The translations under genes were made by a program, and so were the position numbers. 64,000 nucleotides of DNA, taken from Labilibaculum sp. Lineage in GTDB: Bacteria; Bacteroidota; Bacteroidia; Bacteroidales; Marinifilaceae. Shown here piece by piece: positions 16,393 to 25,366 of this stretch. The number at the start of each line of letters is the position of its first letter. Position 1 is the first letter of the stretch. The stretch is from NCBI RefSeq assembly GCF_963664555.1, contig NZ_OY761461.1, positions 2,976,001-3,040,000 of the forward strand, written 5' to 3'. The notes beneath the pieces were generated by a model. It was not told the DNA's origin. It made no database searches and was given only the letters and a program-made list of their open reading frames with translations.

Positions 16393-19353
16393 TTATAAAT
16401 CCATTAAATATCTCTGTAATGACTCATTGGAATCGAGTTCTAATTTTTTTCGAAGGCGATAGCGGTCGTTTTCGATTGCTCGTGTCGTCTTATGCATAAA
16501 TTCGGCAATCTCTTTTGAAGAAAGATTCATTCTTACATACGAAGCAACCTTTACCTCAGACAAAGTTAAATCCGGATATTCATTGCGTAACTTACTTATA
16601 AATTCATTGTACATTTTATCCAACCGAGGCTCAAGGTATTTCCACTCCTTATCATCGTTGATTTCGTTATCAATCTCATCAATTACAATCTGCAAGCCAC
16701 TTTTTACTGCAGGCATTGCTTTGGCCGCAAGACCAAGCATCCGATTTTTATAATTGATCAGTACCCTGTTTCTATTTACCGTGTAAAAGGTCAGTTTTTC
16801 CAATTCCGATTCAATATTTTCCTTTTCAAGTTCTGTTATTCTTTTTTCCTTTAAAGCCTGTTCCTGCAGGAATTTTATTTTTAAAAGACGCAATCGATAA
16901 TTATAAGCTGCCGCTGCTACACCAACTATTAAGCCAACAACTAAGAAAATAAACCATTTGGTTTTCCAGAAAGGAGGAAGAACATGAATGCTAAGCTCTG
17001 CTATATTATCCCCCCACTTTTTATCATTATTTGAAGCTTGAACTTTAAATGTATAATTTCCATTTTTTAAATTTGAATAAGATACAAAGCGATGTTCGGA
17101 ATCGGAATCGTACCAGTTTTCATCAAACCCTTCCAATTTATATTTGTACTGACACTTTTTAGGATGTGTATAATTCAAGGCCGCAAATTCAATTGAGAAG
17201 ACCTTATCGGAATAAGTTAACTCAATCTCTTTGGTGTGTGTAATATCATTTTGCAATTTAACCAGCTGATTAATTGAATCACCCGGTAAAACTTCCTGGT
17301 TCTGGATTTTTAGTTTCGTAAAATAAACTTTTGGAATCGTAAGATTTAAGGACAATTCTGAAGGATTGAAAATGTCCAGCCCATTTTTGGATCCGGTTAA
17401 AAAAGTACCATCTTGTAATTTAATAAAAGCCTGAGCATTAAACTCATTCGATGATAAGCCATCCGATTTATCAAAAGACATAAATTCCTTCGAATCCTTA
17501 CTTAGCACAGCAATTCCATCATAGGTCGTCACCCAAATTCCACCGGATGCATCTTCCTGTATACCAAGAATAATCATAGATGGCAAACCATTTTTTAATG
17601 TGTATTGAATGCCTTCCTTCTCTTTTTTATTGTATTTAAACAGGCCATTCCCTTCTGTTCCAATCCAAATATTTCCCCACTTATCTTGAAATAAATCTTT
17701 AATTACACCCTCGGTAGTAATATTTGAATTTGTACTAATTCTCAATACATTATTAGCTTGCTTGTCGTAAACATATATTCCGTTGCCTTCGGTACCAAAC
17801 CATATATCTCCATCGGAATCTTCCATAACAGACATCACATTGGAATGATCAATTTTAATCAATTCTCTGGAAGATGGTCCTATATTTTTGAATGTCTCTG
17901 TATCTGAATTAAAAAGATCAACACCATTGCCCAAAAGTCCCAGCCAATTTTTCCCCTGACTATCCACCAGAATGGTCCAAACATTTTCGGAGTGTAAACT
18001 TAAATTGTTTTGAGAATTCTGATGAAAATGCTTAAAAGATTTCGTTTTATAATCATATATATTTAAGCCGGCGTTGTAAGTACCTACCAGTATATTGCCA
18101 TTTACATCCTCTGCCAAACTAGTGATAACATTACCCGATATACTGGTTTCATCTGAAATTTTAGAATAAAAATGAGTTAATTTATTTTCTTTGCTGATAA
18201 CATGTAAACCTGATCCATCTGTACCTATCCAAACATTTCCTTTACTATCCTGTAAAATGCCAAGCACCGATTTGCCTTTAAAAAAGGAACAAATATTATC
18301 AGGCAAAAGTTTGTTTGCAAATTTCTTCGCCAGAGGATCATAATATGCTACACCTTTATCGTATGTTCCTACCCAAATTCTGTTGGCATTGTCCTTATAT
18401 AATGTATATACCTGATTACTTGGCAAACTATTAACATCTTCGTCATCAAAATTCACATAATCAAATGTTTCATTTCGGGTATCCAATATGTTAATTCCTC
18501 CCCCATCTGAAGCAATCCAGATTTTACCATCCGAATTTACAATCATATCTCCAGTCAGAACTTCAGAACTCAGACCATTTTTTTTAAAATAAAATTTTGA
18601 TTTTTTCGATTTCCGGTTGTATTTGCATAAACCGTGCTTGTCAGCAGATATCCATAAATTACCTTCTCTGTCCTCAAGAAGACGCTTTCGATAATTCCCT
18701 GAATTTAATTCTAAATTGTTATAGGATATCGAAAAAAACTTACCGGTTTTTCTATCCAGACGCTGAATATCCTTTTCAAAAGTTGCAATAAATAACTGTC
18801 CATCGTGAGTCTCCAAAATATCACTTACTACGTAAGAGTTTATACTTTGAGGCTCACCGTTAGGATGATATACTTTAAATGAATCCGTGCTTTTATCAAA
18901 TAAAGCAAGACCACTGTTGCTGCCTATGACAACTGTCCCATCTTTTAAAACTTTTATTCGATAAATCTGATTGCCTATACCATTCCTGATGCCGTATTTT
19001 TTGAATTGATTTGTTTTTGGATTGAATCTATTAACTCCATTTTGATAGGTTCCCACCCAAATAAATCCATCTTTATCTTCAGCAACAGATAATATCCTGT
19101 TTCCGGAAATAGAATTGGTATCTTGTGTGTTTCGATATACTTTCACTTCGTAACCGTCGAAACGACAAAAGCCATCCCGAGTACCAAACCACATAAATCC
19201 AGAAGCACTTTGCAAAATGCATTCAACATTGTTATGAGGAAGTCCTTGTTCCTTTGTGATCCTATTAAAACTGTATTGGGCAAAGGAAAATTTAAGGCAT
19301 AAAATTAACAACGCGCTTAAAAAAAGCTTTTTGTTCTTTAAAGTTTTTATCAT
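16393..19353 (-). CDS. SusR-like membrane regulator: beta-propeller, Y_Y_Y, TM, LuxR-type HTH
   Basis: The 986-residue protein has a signal peptide (ending KFSFAQ), about 14 two-component-regulator propeller repeats of the type D..G.IW.G (residues about 30-690), a Y_Y_Y domain (about 720-800), one membrane helix (FIFLVVGLIVGVAAAAY), a coiled linker, and a C-terminal helix-turn-helix (LTLSEVKVASYVRMNLSSKE, then TTRAIENDRYRLRKKL). It lacks histidine kinase and receiver domains, so it resembles SusR rather than a hybrid two-component system. It should sense periplasmic oligosaccharide and activate transcription. TATATTTG at 19374-19381 could be its -7 box, and an imperfect palindrome lies at 19432-19458. 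It sits between the two locus halves. Confidence 0.88.
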   Translation of the reverse strand: MIKTLKNKKLFLSALLILCLKFSFAQYSFNRITKEQGLPHNNVECILQSASGFMWFGTRDGFCRFDGYEVKVYRNTQDTNSISGNRILSVAEDKDGFIWVGTYQNGVNRFNPKTNQFKKYGIRNGIGNQIYRIKVLKDGTVVIGSNSGLALFDKSTDSFKVYHPNGEPQSINSYVVSDILETHDGQLFIATFEKDIQRLDRKTGKFFSISYNNLELNSGNYRKRLLEDREGNLWISADKHGLCKYNRKSKKSKFYFKKNGLSSEVLTGDMIVNSDGKIWIASDGGGINILDTRNETFDYVNFDDEDVNSLPSNQVYTLYKDNANRIWVGTYDKGVAYYDPLAKKFANKLLPDNICSFFKGKSVLGILQDSKGNVWIGTDGSGLHVISKENKLTHFYSKISDETSISGNVITSLAEDVNGNILVGTYNAGLNIYDYKTKSFKHFHQNSQNNLSLHSENVWTILVDSQGKNWLGLLGNGVDLFNSDTETFKNIGPSSRELIKIDHSNVMSVMEDSDGDIWFGTEGNGIYVYDKQANNVLRISTNSNITTEGVIKDLFQDKWGNIWIGTEGNGLFKYNKKEKEGIQYTLKNGLPSMIILGIQEDASGGIWVTTYDGIAVLSKDSKEFMSFDKSDGLSSNEFNAQAFIKLQDGTFLTGSKNGLDIFNPSELSLNLTIPKVYFTKLKIQNQEVLPGDSINQLVKLQNDITHTKEIELTYSDKVFSIEFAALNYTHPKKCQYKYKLEGFDENWYDSDSEHRFVSYSNLKNGNYTFKVQASNNDKKWGDNIAELSIHVLPPFWKTKWFIFLVVGLIVGVAAAAYNYRLRLLKIKFLQEQALKEKRITELEKENIESELEKLTFYTVNRNRVLINYKNRMLGLAAKAMPAVKSGLQIVIDEIDNEINDDKEWKYLEPRLDKMYNEFISKLRNEYPDLTLSEVKVASYVRMNLSSKEIAEFMHKTTRAIENDRYRLRKKLELDSNESLQRYLMDL

Positions 19354-19509
19354 CGGTAGGTGCTATGAATTCTCAAATATACAATAATTCACATATTTTA
19401 AAAACAGACTAAATATCAATTACTTTCAATATATTCTATTTTAGAAATAGGTAGAATAAAATTCACAACAAGCATCTTAATATTTAGATCTGTAATGTGT
19501 TGACATTTA

Positions 19510-19539
19510 AAAGATCACCCCTTTTTCGAGATGATCTTT
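19510..19539 (-). terminator. Terminator after the GPH symporter gene
   Basis: On the minus strand AAAGATCATCTC pairs with GGGGTGATCTTT (12 bp with two G-U pairs) around a six-base A-rich loop. The following T-run is short (TTT then AAATG). It lies 52 bp after the symporter stop codon and ends the right half of the locus before the regulator gene. It is the counterpart of the hairpin at 661-688. Confidence 0.7.
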
Positions 19540-19611
19540 ACCAAAATGAATGAAGATAATACTTCTATTTCCTTCATAAACCAAAAACAATTTAAGTAGT
19601 AGCCTCTGCCA
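19510..19611 (-). repeat. Duplicated transporter-tail/terminator block, copy B
   Basis: This is the intact partner of 661-760. It contains the last seven codons of the GPH symporter gene plus its 3' untranslated region and terminator. Conserved stretches include ATGAATGAAG, ACTTCTATTTCCTTC and ATTTAAGTAG (plus strand). Confidence 0.7.
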
Positions 19612-20953
19612 ATCTCCTTTGATCCAGATCCGTTTTTATAACAACACAAGTTTCGTGATCGATGGTATAGAAGTACAAGAGAATTGCACATGACATGTAT
19701 AAGATTCCGGGAATTACCGATATCATGAGTTTTATTCCTGTTATGGCAGTTGCTGTTTGCTCAATATTGGGTGTGAATTTGAATATGGCAAGCAACCATC
19801 CTGCCAAAGCTCCACCAATTCCCCATCCTGCTTTTTGGGCAAATGTAGCTGCAGAAAAGACCAAGCCGGTTGAACGTCGTCCGGTTTTCCATTCCGAATA
19901 ATCAGCTGTATCGGCAAGCATAGTCCAAAGCAAAGGCACGGCAGGAGCATAAGCCATTTTTGCAAGGATATTAAATGCATAAATCATTGTCAAATTATTG
20001 GCAGCAGGCAAATACAAGCAGATGAAGAAAAATCCGGAAAGCAATGAACTAGCCAAAAACACATTACGCTTACCGAATTTTTTTGCCAATGGTTTTGAAA
20101 ATGGAATAGCAACAATCAGTGCTACTGTACCAATCACATTAAACAACTGAACATTTTCTTCCTTGCCTATATAGTATTTAAAATAGTATGCAATGGACAA
20201 ATTCTGCATTGCAAACATGATGAACGAAATAATCCCAACAAAAAACAGAATCATCCAAGGTTTGTTCTTAAACAAATTTCTAAAATCCTCCTTTAAGTTT
20301 TCTTTCTGCTCTTTAGGCGGTTGTACTCGCTCTTTTGTCGTTTTAAAAGTAATCATGAATAAAATAAAACTGATAATGGAAAACAGAATTAACGTGTACT
20401 GATATCCTTTTGCATTATCGCCGCCCCCAAAATACAGAGCCAATGAAAGGGCGGTACCTGAAACAATAAATTGCCCGACGAATGCAAAAATAAACCGATA
20501 CGAATTGAGCCCCGCTCTTTCGTAAGAATCCGAAGTAATTACCGCTCCCAATGATGAATAAGGAAGATTTATAGCTGTAAAAACACTCATTAATAAAATA
20601 TAAGTAACCCCAGCATAAACCACTTTACCCGTTGGTCCGAGATCAGGAGTGGTAAAAGTTAAAACGGCAAGAACACTATATGGCAAAGCCATCCATAAAA
20701 TGTAAGGTCTGAACTTACCCCAACGTGTATTTGTTCTGTCAGCAATAATTCCCATAATAGGATCACTTATCATGTCCCAAAAACGAGCAATCAGCATAAT
20801 GGTTCCTGCGGCGGCGGCAGAGATTCCAAAGGTATCGGTATAGAAAATCAGAATCCAGAAACCTACCATATCCCAAACAAAATGGGAGGCTGTATCGCCT
20901 AAGCTGTAACCTATTTTTTCTTTTAATGATAATTTTGAGTCCGTTGTATTCAT
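19592..20953 (-). CDS. GPH-family sugar:cation symporter (MFS)
   Basis: The 453-residue integral membrane protein has about 12 hydrophobic segments and GPH (MelB/XylP-like) signatures: KIGYSLGDTASHFVWD at the N terminus, RFWDMISDPIMGIIADRT with RWGKFRPYIL in the first cytoplasmic loop, and YAPAVPLLWTMLADTADYSE late in the protein. It should import mono- or oligosaccharides across the inner membrane with a cation. It is the last gene of the right half. Its 3' end is duplicated at 661-760. The other GPH protein of the locus (25367-26851) is only distantly similar, so they are probably not recent duplicates. Confidence 0.88.
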   Translation of the reverse strand: MNTTDSKLSLKEKIGYSLGDTASHFVWDMVGFWILIFYTDTFGISAAAAGTIMLIARFWDMISDPIMGIIADRTNTRWGKFRPYILWMALPYSVLAVLTFTTPDLGPTGKVVYAGVTYILLMSVFTAINLPYSSLGAVITSDSYERAGLNSYRFIFAFVGQFIVSGTALSLALYFGGGDNAKGYQYTLILFSIISFILFMITFKTTKERVQPPKEQKENLKEDFRNLFKNKPWMILFFVGIISFIMFAMQNLSIAYYFKYYIGKEENVQLFNVIGTVALIVAIPFSKPLAKKFGKRNVFLASSLLSGFFFICLYLPAANNLTMIYAFNILAKMAYAPAVPLLWTMLADTADYSEWKTGRRSTGLVFSAATFAQKAGWGIGGALAGWLLAIFKFTPNIEQTATAITGIKLMISVIPGILYMSCAILLYFYTIDHETCVVIKTDLDQRRLAEATT

Positions 20954-21042
20954 TGTGATATAGTTGTGTAATTTATTGACTCAACATCAAGCCTTTTTTA
21001 AAATTAATCTAATGGTTTCTCTATTTATATTATTATCCTAAA

Positions 21043-21172
21043 GCCGGATGGGCTCTTACTTTTCTCCTTAGATGAGAAAAGTAAGCAAAAGAATCAAGCC
21101 TCTCGGAAGCTGTTCGGCTTTTCATGGCAACGGGCAACCCAAATCGCGCCCGATCGGCAGTCCCTGCTCTAA
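21043..21172. repeat. GC-rich dispersed repeat with 12-bp hairpin
   Basis: This short island is clearly richer in GC than its surroundings. It contains a perfect hairpin, CTTACTTTTCTC (21055-21066) with GAGAAAAGTAAG (21074-21085), seven-base loop. A 75-codon frame crosses it (21033-21260, minus), but its peptide (DSFAYFSHLRRKVRAHP) looks like the spurious products commonly predicted from repeats in Bacteroidota genomes. I recall similar sequences from related genomes but cannot verify copies here, since the window holds only one. Confidence 0.45.
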
Positions 21173-21216
21173 TTATTTCAACTAAAATTATTTTCTTCAA
21201 TTCACAATACTCATTA

Positions 21217-22179
21217 TTAATTGTCAATCTCATAGATATCGTATTTTCTGCTCCACTCAATTTCCTGATCTGGTTTTAGGTTTATATCAAAGAACAATTC
21301 AGGACTCACAACATGTTTCCATCCCCAAAGATTTACTTTGTTGGTTGTAAAACTGCCTGTTTCGCTGACACCAATTTTACTTTTGGTATTGATTAATTCC
21401 CAGTGAGCATCCACATTCTTGCTTCCCGAAAGGTTGCTGAAAAAGAATTGTTCATTTGGCGTATTTTTAAACGTAATTTCGTTTTGTCCAAGCTCTACTT
21501 TCTCTTCAGGATTGACTGTTGCTCCAAATAATTCCGGTTTGATATCAAATGGGAATTTTAAGATGTAATTACTTCCCATTAATTCTTTATTGATGGCTAA
21601 AAAATTGTGGCAGTATTCATTCGTAGAAATGATTTTCCCGCCTGTGTTATGCAAGTAATACCGAATAACAAAACTGCTTTCCAATAATTCGATTTCCTTT
21701 TTCAGCACATATGAATATCCATTAACACTCGGATAGACACATTCGATGAGTAGTTTATTTGTATCAGTAATGATTTTAAAGTCGGCAGGTTCAGTTTCAT
21801 AAGCCTTGCTGAAACTGTATTCCCCTCCTTCTTTCTTTAGAGCTCCTACTCCTATTTTAGGAAAGTATTCTCCCTCTTTTATTTCATCAAAGCCGACAGG
21901 CATTTCAATGCCAAATTCATTGTAAAAACCTTTGCCATAAATATTTTCAACATCCCCTTCAATTTTTTCTTGAGTACAAACAGGGATTCCTTTAAATTTT
22001 ACCGAGGTAATTTTACTTGTCCAATCGAATCTGGAAAATTGATAATTTTCCAATGGCAGATCGATATGAATTTCCAGATTCTTATTTTTTAGGATGTATG
22101 GCATACTGTTATCTTTTTTAGGCTGACCAATAGTTAGTAAGGGTAAAATTATCAGTAAAAACAATGCTGTTTTTTTCAT
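21217..22179 (-). CDS. Secreted galactose-mutarotase-like protein of unknown function
   Basis: The 320-residue protein has a signal peptide (MKKTALFLLIILPLLTIGQ) without a lipobox. The rest resembles the mutarotase-like beta-sandwich: LKNKNLEIHIDLPLENYQFS near the start, a long middle of strands, and a conserved-looking NEYCHNFLAI (about 207-216) and WGWKHVVSPELFFDI near the end. Whether the His residues serve as an aldose 1-epimerase catalytic site cannot be judged from sequence alone. It lies between GH30 and a sugar symporter, so a periplasmic role in glucose or oligosaccharide anomer conversion or binding is plausible. It is bounded by repeat elements on both sides. Confidence 0.6.
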   Translation of the reverse strand: MKKTALFLLIILPLLTIGQPKKDNSMPYILKNKNLEIHIDLPLENYQFSRFDWTSKITSVKFKGIPVCTQEKIEGDVENIYGKGFYNEFGIEMPVGFDEIKEGEYFPKIGVGALKKEGGEYSFSKAYETEPADFKIITDTNKLLIECVYPSVNGYSYVLKKEIELLESSFVIRYYLHNTGGKIISTNEYCHNFLAINKELMGSNYILKFPFDIKPELFGATVNPEEKVELGQNEITFKNTPNEQFFFSNLSGSKNVDAHWELINTKSKIGVSETGSFTTNKVNLWGWKHVVSPELFFDINLKPDQEIEWSRKYDIYEIDN

Positions 22180-22344
22180 TCTTATGGATATTGGATTGGA
22201 CTATTTCGAAACCGGTAAGTTTGTATATTTTTCTTTTACAACAGAGAAAGCTTTTTTCTTGTTCCTGTCAATATCTACTATTTTCGTCGCAAACAAGGAT
22301 TCTACTCCTATCAAATATTGTAATTGCGACGATTGCAATTGACT

Positions 22345-22396
22345 TTCATACCCAGGGCGATGCCCCGGGCTATTATATTTAAGGCTTTCAGCCTTA
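22345..22396. repeat. REP-like double hairpin
   Basis: Two adjacent hairpins follow the GH30 stop codon. The first pairs CCCAGGGC (22351-22358) with GCCCCGGG (22362-22369) around GAT; the second pairs AAGGCT (22381-22386) with AGCCTT (22390-22395) around TTC. The composition (CCCAGGGCGATGCCC, then AAGGCTTTCAGCCTT) resembles REP elements mobilised by IS200-like RAYT transposases in Bacteroidota; that link is from memory of related genomes. It could also protect or terminate the GH30 transcript. Confidence 0.55.
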
Positions 22397-22403
22397 TTAA
22401 TTT

Positions 22404-23888
22404 TTACCTAACAATAATTGTTTGCAGGGCTTGCGCATTGATCTGTATGTTAACAGAACGATCGCCTAAGGAGATCTTCATATTTTTTGCTTCCTCTTTC
22501 ATATTCAAAATTACAACAGCGATAGATCCATCAGGATTTTGTGCTGCGGTCATCATTAAATCCTGATCGGATATTTCAAAGCCAATTCGTACTGCTCCCG
22601 GACGGATGTATTTGCTGAAGTGTGCCATAGTATGATACAATGGTGTAAAATATACCTCATCCTTTTCAGGATCAACAATCACCGGAGCAAGACACCAATT
22701 CTTTGCCCAATTTGGTCCGCCTTCTGTGTCTAGTACCATGTTCCAATCAATCCATCCCTGCACGTAATGATTCATACAACCAATAATATCTCTGGCATAG
22801 CGGTAAACCGGTACATATTTTGGATGAAGATGTTTTTGTTCCTCAGGAGCCCAATCCCAACCCCAATCAGTTGCTTCTTTAGACCAATACCACTTGTCAT
22901 CCTGCCAATGTGGTACTTCAGCATCAGCGCATGCCTCTGTCTGAATTAACATCTTAGTTGGAGCCTTTTCGTGTGTATAATTAAGAATTTCAGGCATATA
23001 ATCGTAAGTACTGGCATACCAATGAATTGCCATTCCGTCGAAATACTTGGCTGATTCCTCATCTTTGTACATGATATCTGCCCATTCTTTCAGCTCATCG
23101 CGATTTTGGTCGTAGCCTAAAATCTTCACATCTTGTCCGTTTGCTTCTAATTTTGGCCCCAGATATTTGCTTACAAAATCCACCATTTCTTCTGGTGTAA
23201 AATGCATACTCTCCCAATTATTTCCATTTCCCAATGGCTCATTTTCAACAGTTAATCTCCAAATATCAATGCCTTCCTTTTTATAAGCCGTTATGTATTT
23301 TGAGAAAAACAGTGCCCAAGTATCGTAATATTCCGGCAGTAACTTTCCACCTGTCCAAGCATTATTGTCTTTCATCCAAGGGGATGCAGTCCAAGGAGAG
23401 GCAAGAATTTTAAATCCATCTTCCGAAACAGCCATAGCTTCCTTAATCATAGGAATAATATCATCCCGATCTTCGTCGATGGAAAAATGCTTCAGCTCTT
23501 TATCCCCTTCTACAGGAGCGTAAGAATAATTGCTAACTGAAAAATCGCAAGAATTGATATGTGTGCGAGTTAAGGAATATTTGGCTCCTTCTGATCCAAA
23601 ATAAGCATCAATGATCAGTTTTCGATTTTCTTTACCCAATTGATTTAACAAGTATGCCGAAGACTCGGTAAATGCCCCTCCAAAACCAATTATCTCCTGA
23701 AATTTTTCATCAGGCAACAATTGAATGGCAACCGCATTCTCCACAGCAGTAAAATCGGTTAATTTTTCCAGTTTATTTCCACTTGCAGATGTTTCGTAAA
23801 CCTCTACCGGCAAACTATTTTGCTTTGTATTACATCCCATCATAATAAGTAGGAATAAAAAGGATAAGTAATATTTAAAATTTTCCAT
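22404..23888 (-). CDS. GH30 beta-glucanase lipoprotein, second copy
   Basis: The 494-residue lipoprotein (lipobox MMGC, Cys19) is paralogous to the GH30 at 14684-16186. Acid/base Glu217 lies in RLTVENEP and nucleophile Glu318 in LIQTEAC. IIGFGGAFTESSAY (66-79) and ASPWTASPWMK (163-173) match the family. The region after the lipid Cys (NTKQNS) is not acidic, so a periplasmic location is favoured. It probably trims beta-1,6 branches from imported laminarin oligosaccharides, complementing the other GH30; the exact specificity (endo or exo, beta-1,6 or beta-1,3) cannot be decided here. Confidence 0.9.
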   Translation of the reverse strand: MENFKYYLSFLFLLIMMGCNTKQNSLPVEVYETSASGNKLEKLTDFTAVENAVAIQLLPDEKFQEIIGFGGAFTESSAYLLNQLGKENRKLIIDAYFGSEGAKYSLTRTHINSCDFSVSNYSYAPVEGDKELKHFSIDEDRDDIIPMIKEAMAVSEDGFKILASPWTASPWMKDNNAWTGGKLLPEYYDTWALFFSKYITAYKKEGIDIWRLTVENEPLGNGNNWESMHFTPEEMVDFVSKYLGPKLEANGQDVKILGYDQNRDELKEWADIMYKDEESAKYFDGMAIHWYASTYDYMPEILNYTHEKAPTKMLIQTEACADAEVPHWQDDKWYWSKEATDWGWDWAPEEQKHLHPKYVPVYRYARDIIGCMNHYVQGWIDWNMVLDTEGGPNWAKNWCLAPVIVDPEKDEVYFTPLYHTMAHFSKYIRPGAVRIGFEISDQDLMMTAAQNPDGSIAVVILNMKEEAKNMKISLGDRSVNIQINAQALQTIIVR

Positions 23889-23963
23889 TTGTTGCTTTTA
23901 TTGTGTTACTCTAGAGTCAAATTCATCGTAAATTAAATTGTCCCTCCCGCATAATTCGGAGTG

Positions 23964-25211
23964 TTATTTATAAGAAATATTTTTATCAAAAAATCCTAAT
24001 GCCTTGCAATAACCCTCATTCGGATAACAATTTTCAAACCTGCTATTTTCTACAAACTGCTTTAATACAGCCACAATTTCTTCTCGTTTTATTCCACCAA
24101 TACTATCTCTCAGAGCCCTTATATTACGAAATGAGCTTCTATCACTTTCGGCGTATGTTATAAAATTGTCATAACCAATAGGTTCATTAAAGTTCATTGG
24201 ACCACGTGTATTATCCATTTTCTTGTATGGCCAAAAGGTCCAATGAATATCATTCTTATCTAACAGCTCTCTAAAATCTTTAACCCAGGCATCCTCATTC
24301 TCACCACTTTCACCCATCAATAATGGCACTTTATATTTATCTCTGAAGTCTACATATTGCTGTATTTCCTTTTGTTCAGGTGGCATCCAGTACTTATGAA
24401 ATGTATAAGCTAATTGATCATCAAACGGTTCAGAAAACACAGAGAAATCTGTCTCCCAAACAGCTCCTCCTAAAAATACAATATGATTACTATCGACCTC
24501 TCTTATTGCTTTGGTAATCTTTTTATACAGCGGCTCTAAATATGGTTTTAAATTATCATCATCAAAATATTGAGGGATGGGCTCGTTCAAAAGGTTATAC
24601 CCTATAACAGCAGTATTATTTGCATATCTCTTTGCAATTTTCTGCCAAATATCAGCGACCTTTTGTTTCATTCCTTCATCCACCATTAACCAAGGATAGC
24701 CATCACTGTTGTCTATATTATCACCTGTTTGACCTCCTGGAGCTGCATGCATATCCAGCAATACATAAATATTGTATTTCTCACACCAACTAATGGCTTT
24801 GTCCAAATATTTATAACCATGCATATCTCTTCCCAAAAAATCATCATGAGTCAGTAAGCGATAATCGAATGGTAAACGGATCATATTTACTCCAGCTTCT
24901 GATAACCATTTTATATCGGCCTCAGTGATGTAAGTCTCCAAAAAAGAGTCCCAAAAAGCCGTAGCAGCACTATCCCCGATCAATTCGCGTATGCTTTGGT
25001 CTATTTGGCGTGGAGAGTTACAATCTTTCAATTTGAACATATAGCCCTCTGGTAATAACCAATTTCCCAAATTCACCCCTTTTAGGTGCAATAGATCACC
25101 TTTCGCCGAGTAAATATTTTCACCATCCACATAAACGAATTTTTTTTCTGCTTTCTGACAAGATGTAAACAGCAATACTAAAATGAAGAATATCCAGATT
25201 TTCGACATCAT
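23964..25211 (-). CDS. GH5 exo-beta-1,3-glucanase-like lipoprotein
   Basis: I start at the first of two adjacent Met codons, giving MMSKIWIFFILVLLFTSC; the open frame continues 14 codons upstream without signal character. The 415-residue protein is a single GH5 domain: LKGVNLGNWLLPEGYMF (43-59), LLDMHAAPGGQ (151-161), acid/base Glu210 in GYNLLNEP, and nucleophile Glu301 in LLMGESGEN. It is related to the catalytic domain of the T9SS GH5 at 11869-14574 but lacks CBMs and the sorting domain. Residues after the lipid Cys (QKAEKK) could allow surface display. The role is probably removal of glucose from beta-1,3-glucan ends. Confidence 0.85.
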   Translation of the reverse strand: MMSKIWIFFILVLLFTSCQKAEKKFVYVDGENIYSAKGDLLHLKGVNLGNWLLPEGYMFKLKDCNSPRQIDQSIRELIGDSAATAFWDSFLETYITEADIKWLSEAGVNMIRLPFDYRLLTHDDFLGRDMHGYKYLDKAISWCEKYNIYVLLDMHAAPGGQTGDNIDNSDGYPWLMVDEGMKQKVADIWQKIAKRYANNTAVIGYNLLNEPIPQYFDDDNLKPYLEPLYKKITKAIREVDSNHIVFLGGAVWETDFSVFSEPFDDQLAYTFHKYWMPPEQKEIQQYVDFRDKYKVPLLMGESGENEDAWVKDFRELLDKNDIHWTFWPYKKMDNTRGPMNFNEPIGYDNFITYAESDRSSFRNIRALRDSIGGIKREEIVAVLKQFVENSRFENCYPNEGYCKALGFFDKNISYK

Positions 25212-25366
25212 ATTTATTGATTTAGCATCGTGTACAATATTCATATTTTTCATATCAAAATTTGTAAATCTCCTTGTTTTTGAGAACCTTATTTATTTGA
25301 TGAAATAGATAGAATTAAATTCACCTTAAATGAATTGTCATTCACAACTATTCAACTAAGCTTATT

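Noticed and set aside
16393..19353. Hybrid two-component system for the propeller regulators
   Set aside because: Propeller and Y_Y_Y domains are shared with such systems, but both proteins go from one membrane helix and coil straight to a LuxR-type HTH, with no kinase or receiver motifs.
21033..21260. 75-codon minus-strand ORF
   Set aside because: It crosses the GC-rich hairpin repeat and overlaps the end of the mutarotase-like gene; the peptide looks like a repeat artefact.
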